This document shows positions 7,212 to 9,083 of a DNA stretch of 9,083 nt, in pieces. Where the stretch lies: contig CBDUBA010000152.1 of the NCBI GenBank assembly GCA_965365275.1, positions 1 to 9,083 of the forward strand, in the 5' to 3' direction. Position 1 is the stretch's first letter, and every line of letters starts with the position of its first letter. The notes below the pieces were generated by a model. It was not told where the DNA came from. It did not search any database and saw only the letters and a program-made list of their open reading frames with translations. The position numbers and the translations under genes are program-made. Origin of the DNA: JAGTVG01 sp965365275 (GTDB lineage Bacteria; Bacteroidota; Bacteroidia; Cytophagales; Cyclobacteriaceae).

Positions 7212-8975
7212 TTATCGAAACTCTATTTTGATCGATTCAGATTGAGCATATCCCAGGCGGTGTGCAACAGCCTCGATCCTGGTATCTACATGTATCGTAA
7301 GCGGCCTGGTGTACACTTCCCATTTTTCAGGAGTTGATTCATTATATCCATACATCTTATAACCGATGCTGGCACCTTCTGTTTCAGATCTCAAGATCAA
7401 TTCTCCATCCCTTACTTCGTAGGAGGGTGCAACTGTTACAGGTTGCTCCCTGCCTGGCCAGAAACTTTCAAGTATTTCAGCTTCCGGGATCTCGCCCATA
7501 TCATGTATTGATTCCATCCATCTGGCACATTCTTCTCTCAATTCCTCCAGTTTCCCGGCATAATCCGGATCCCCAGCCAGGTTATTTAATTCATGTGGGT
7601 CTTCCCAGGTATCGAATAATTCTTCTTTCACTTTCTCTTTCCTAAACCATTGAGCCTGGTAGGTGTCCAGGCTGTCTATATCCCTCAATCTTAGCAGTTC
7701 CTTCATAATCGCCATCTGTTCTCTGTATTTAACAGGTAAATAGTATGGTCTGTCGGGATAAAAATTCAGGAGATATTTATATCGATCGTCACGAACGGCC
7801 CTGATCATATCCACTTGGGCATCGAACCTGTCGGCTGCCGCATGAATATACTTTCGTTCATTATGTGACCGATATTTACCCGAAAATGCCTTTCCCTGTA
7901 CATAATCCGGTACTTTTATTCCGGAAACAGAAAATACCGTGGGTGCAAAATCAATAAAGCTGATCAATTGATCATCATAATATCCGGCACCGATCTGCCC
8001 TGGGTACCTGATCACCATTGGAACTTTTATACCGGAATCATATATCAGTCTTTTTTGTCGAGGCAGTGGACCACCATGATCTGAATAAAAGAAAACGATG
8101 GTACTGTCCAGCAACTGGTCTTCTTCCAGTTGCGAAATTATTATCCCAACCTGTCTGTCCAGTTCTATGATATTTGAGTAAACCCTTCTGATGTCATCCA
8201 CAGCAATCTCTGTTGAAGGCAGATAAGGAGGTATCGGCACATCCGTATCAGGGGGAATGTTTAATGGCCAATCCTCTTCATTGATCATATCCCCGAAATT
8301 GGCTGGATTACCTATCGATTCCGGAAAATCAGGATCATGATACCGCATCAGTTGTTTTCTATATGGTCTGGTTACATGCCCTTCATGTGTCACACCTATG
8401 TTAAAAACCGAAAAGAATGGCTGTTCTTTCGCTCTATGCCTCCAGTGTGCCTTCAGGCTGGACTCATCCCAGGCGGTAACCGGTGGTTTGAATTGATAAT
8501 CCTGCTTGTCATTATTCGTGCAGTAATATCCATGTTCCCTCAGGATCTGGCTCATCATCTTTACTTCAGGAGGTGGAACGATCTCATACAGTATCAGGCC
8601 AAGCTGGTCCATATGGGCTTTGACATACTGAACCCGCATGTTATGACCACCAATACTGGATGGGTACATGCCTGTAGTAAGAGCACACCGGCTCGGTGCG
8701 CATACACCGGAGGGAGAGAATACATTCGTGTATACAACGCCCTCTCTGGCAAGCCTATCAATATTGGGTGTTTTAACTGTAGAATCACCGTATGCCGGTA
8801 AGATGGGACTCAGATCCTCTGCCACGATCCATACTATATTCGGCTTGAATTTAAACTGGCTTCCCGGATCAAAATCGATCAATTTTAGTTGATCCATGTC
8901 TGAAGGGCGAACGCAGGATACTGTTAAATAGCTCAGGATCACTATTGAAATTAACCAGGTTCTTTTCATAGGCAT
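7212..8975 (-). CDS. Exported sulfatase, sulfamidase (SGSH)-like, with C-terminal beta-sandwich-like domain
   Basis: A 587-residue family S1 sulfatase. A lipoprotein signal ends in LTVSC (Cys21), so it is probably membrane-anchored. Core motifs: VAEDLSP with Glu53-Asp54 where most sulfatases have Asp-Asp; signature CAPSRCALTTG with formylglycine Cys92 and Arg96; NNDKQDYQF (154-162), where Lys157 is kept but Asp159 stands in place of the His of GKxH; His197 in THEGH; YSDHGG with Asp299/His300 in place of Asp-Asn; and Lys318 in GIKVP. The stretch 453-492 (LFDTWEDPHELNNLAGDP and the following ARWMESIHD) closely parallels human SGSH, heparan N-sulfatase. Residues about 515-587 form an extra beta-rich domain resembling the chitobiase/hexosaminidase C-terminal module. 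N-sulfoglucosamine is a possible substrate, but such relatives include O-sulfatases. ATG 8969 (MKRTW) is an equally good start, two codons inside. Confidence 0.9.
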   Translation of the reverse strand: MPMKRTWLISIVILSYLTVSCVRPSDMDQLKLIDFDPGSQFKFKPNIVWIVAEDLSPILPAYGDSTVKTPNIDRLAREGVVYTNVFSPSGVCAPSRCALTTGMYPSSIGGHNMRVQYVKAHMDQLGLILYEIVPPPEVKMMSQILREHGYYCTNNDKQDYQFKPPVTAWDESSLKAHWRHRAKEQPFFSVFNIGVTHEGHVTRPYRKQLMRYHDPDFPESIGNPANFGDMINEEDWPLNIPPDTDVPIPPYLPSTEIAVDDIRRVYSNIIELDRQVGIIISQLEEDQLLDSTIVFFYSDHGGPLPRQKRLIYDSGIKVPMVIRYPGQIGAGYYDDQLISFIDFAPTVFSVSGIKVPDYVQGKAFSGKYRSHNERKYIHAAADRFDAQVDMIRAVRDDRYKYLLNFYPDRPYYLPVKYREQMAIMKELLRLRDIDSLDTYQAQWFRKEKVKEELFDTWEDPHELNNLAGDPDYAGKLEELREECARWMESIHDMGEIPEAEILESFWPGREQPVTVAPSYEVRDGELILRSETEGASIGYKMYGYNESTPEKWEVYTRPLTIHVDTRIEAVAHRLGYAQSESIKIEFR

Positions 8976-9031
8976 AAAAAATCCAAAAATCTTATTTAAA
9001 AATCGTTAGGCAGATTTGTATAAAACAGCTT

Positions 9032-9055
9032 AAATTGAAATTTCATTTGCAATTT
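9032..9055 (-). repeat. AT-rich stem-loop upstream of the sulfamidase-like gene
   Basis: AAATTGAAAT (9032-9041) pairs with ATTT-G-CAATTT (9045-9055) around a 3-nt loop, with only G9049 unpaired. It lies about 60 nt before the - strand start codon, in an AT-rich tract of some 100 bp with no recognisable complete promoter. It could be the end of an upstream gene's transcript, a leader structure or a binding site; chance is possible in such AT-rich DNA. Confidence 0.3.
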
Positions 9056-9083
9056 GATTATTAAAGGTGAATAAACAAAAAAT

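Noticed and set aside
8337..8801. Open frame of 154 codons on + opposite the third sulfatase
   Set aside because: It is antisense to a strongly conserved catalytic region, its product has no recognisable domain or signal, and its composition looks like reverse-strand coding noise.
1..9083. Mobile element, phage, CRISPR or toxin-antitoxin content
   Set aside because: No transposase, integrase, terminal repeats, regular repeat array or small paired genes were found; all large frames are accounted for by the permease, esterases and sulfatases.

Overview
The window looks like chromosomal DNA of a member of the Bacteroidota. It is AT-rich. The 5' end carries the C-terminus of a typical Bacteroidota FtsX/MacB-type ABC permease, ending NPTKALRYE. 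Start codons lack clear Shine-Dalgarno sequences, and every complete protein begins with a Sec or lipoprotein-type export signal. No rRNA, tRNA, CRISPR array, transposase or phage gene was seen.

Layout: (1) 1-384, 3' end of an ABC permease gene on +, closed by an 11-bp perfect inverted repeat over its stop codon. (2) 594-1487, secreted CE1/PHB-depolymerase-like serine esterase on +. (3) 1718-3190 and 3199-4785, two exported formylglycine sulfatases of different types on +, 8 nt apart and very probably co-transcribed. (4) A 23-bp tail-to-tail junction. (5) 7007-4809, a large secreted esterase on - with one intact and one catalytically degenerate alpha/beta-hydrolase domain. (6) 8975-7212, a third sulfatase on -, sulfamidase-like, with a C-terminal beta-sandwich-like domain. 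The intergenic stretches hold AT-rich stem-loops and a few weak Bacteroidota promoter-like matches.

Taken together, the five complete genes form a decoration-removal cassette. Three sulfatases of different S1 types (arylsulfatase A/GALNS-like, glucosamine-6-sulfatase-like, sulfamidase-like) and two esterases would strip sulfate and acyl or methyl esters from a complex sulfated glycan in the periplasm or at the cell surface. There is no glycoside hydrolase, polysaccharide lyase, SusC/SusD pair, regulator or sulfatase-maturating enzyme here. The backbone-cutting and uptake genes, if linked, lie outside, and the substrate cannot be named. Two sulfatases resemble enzymes acting on N-acetyl- or N-sulfo-glucosamine, so a heparan-, keratan- or mucin-like glycan is a reasonable but unproven guess; algal glycans remain possible. 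The most unusual item is the two-domain esterase, whose second domain has Ala where the nucleophile Ser should be.
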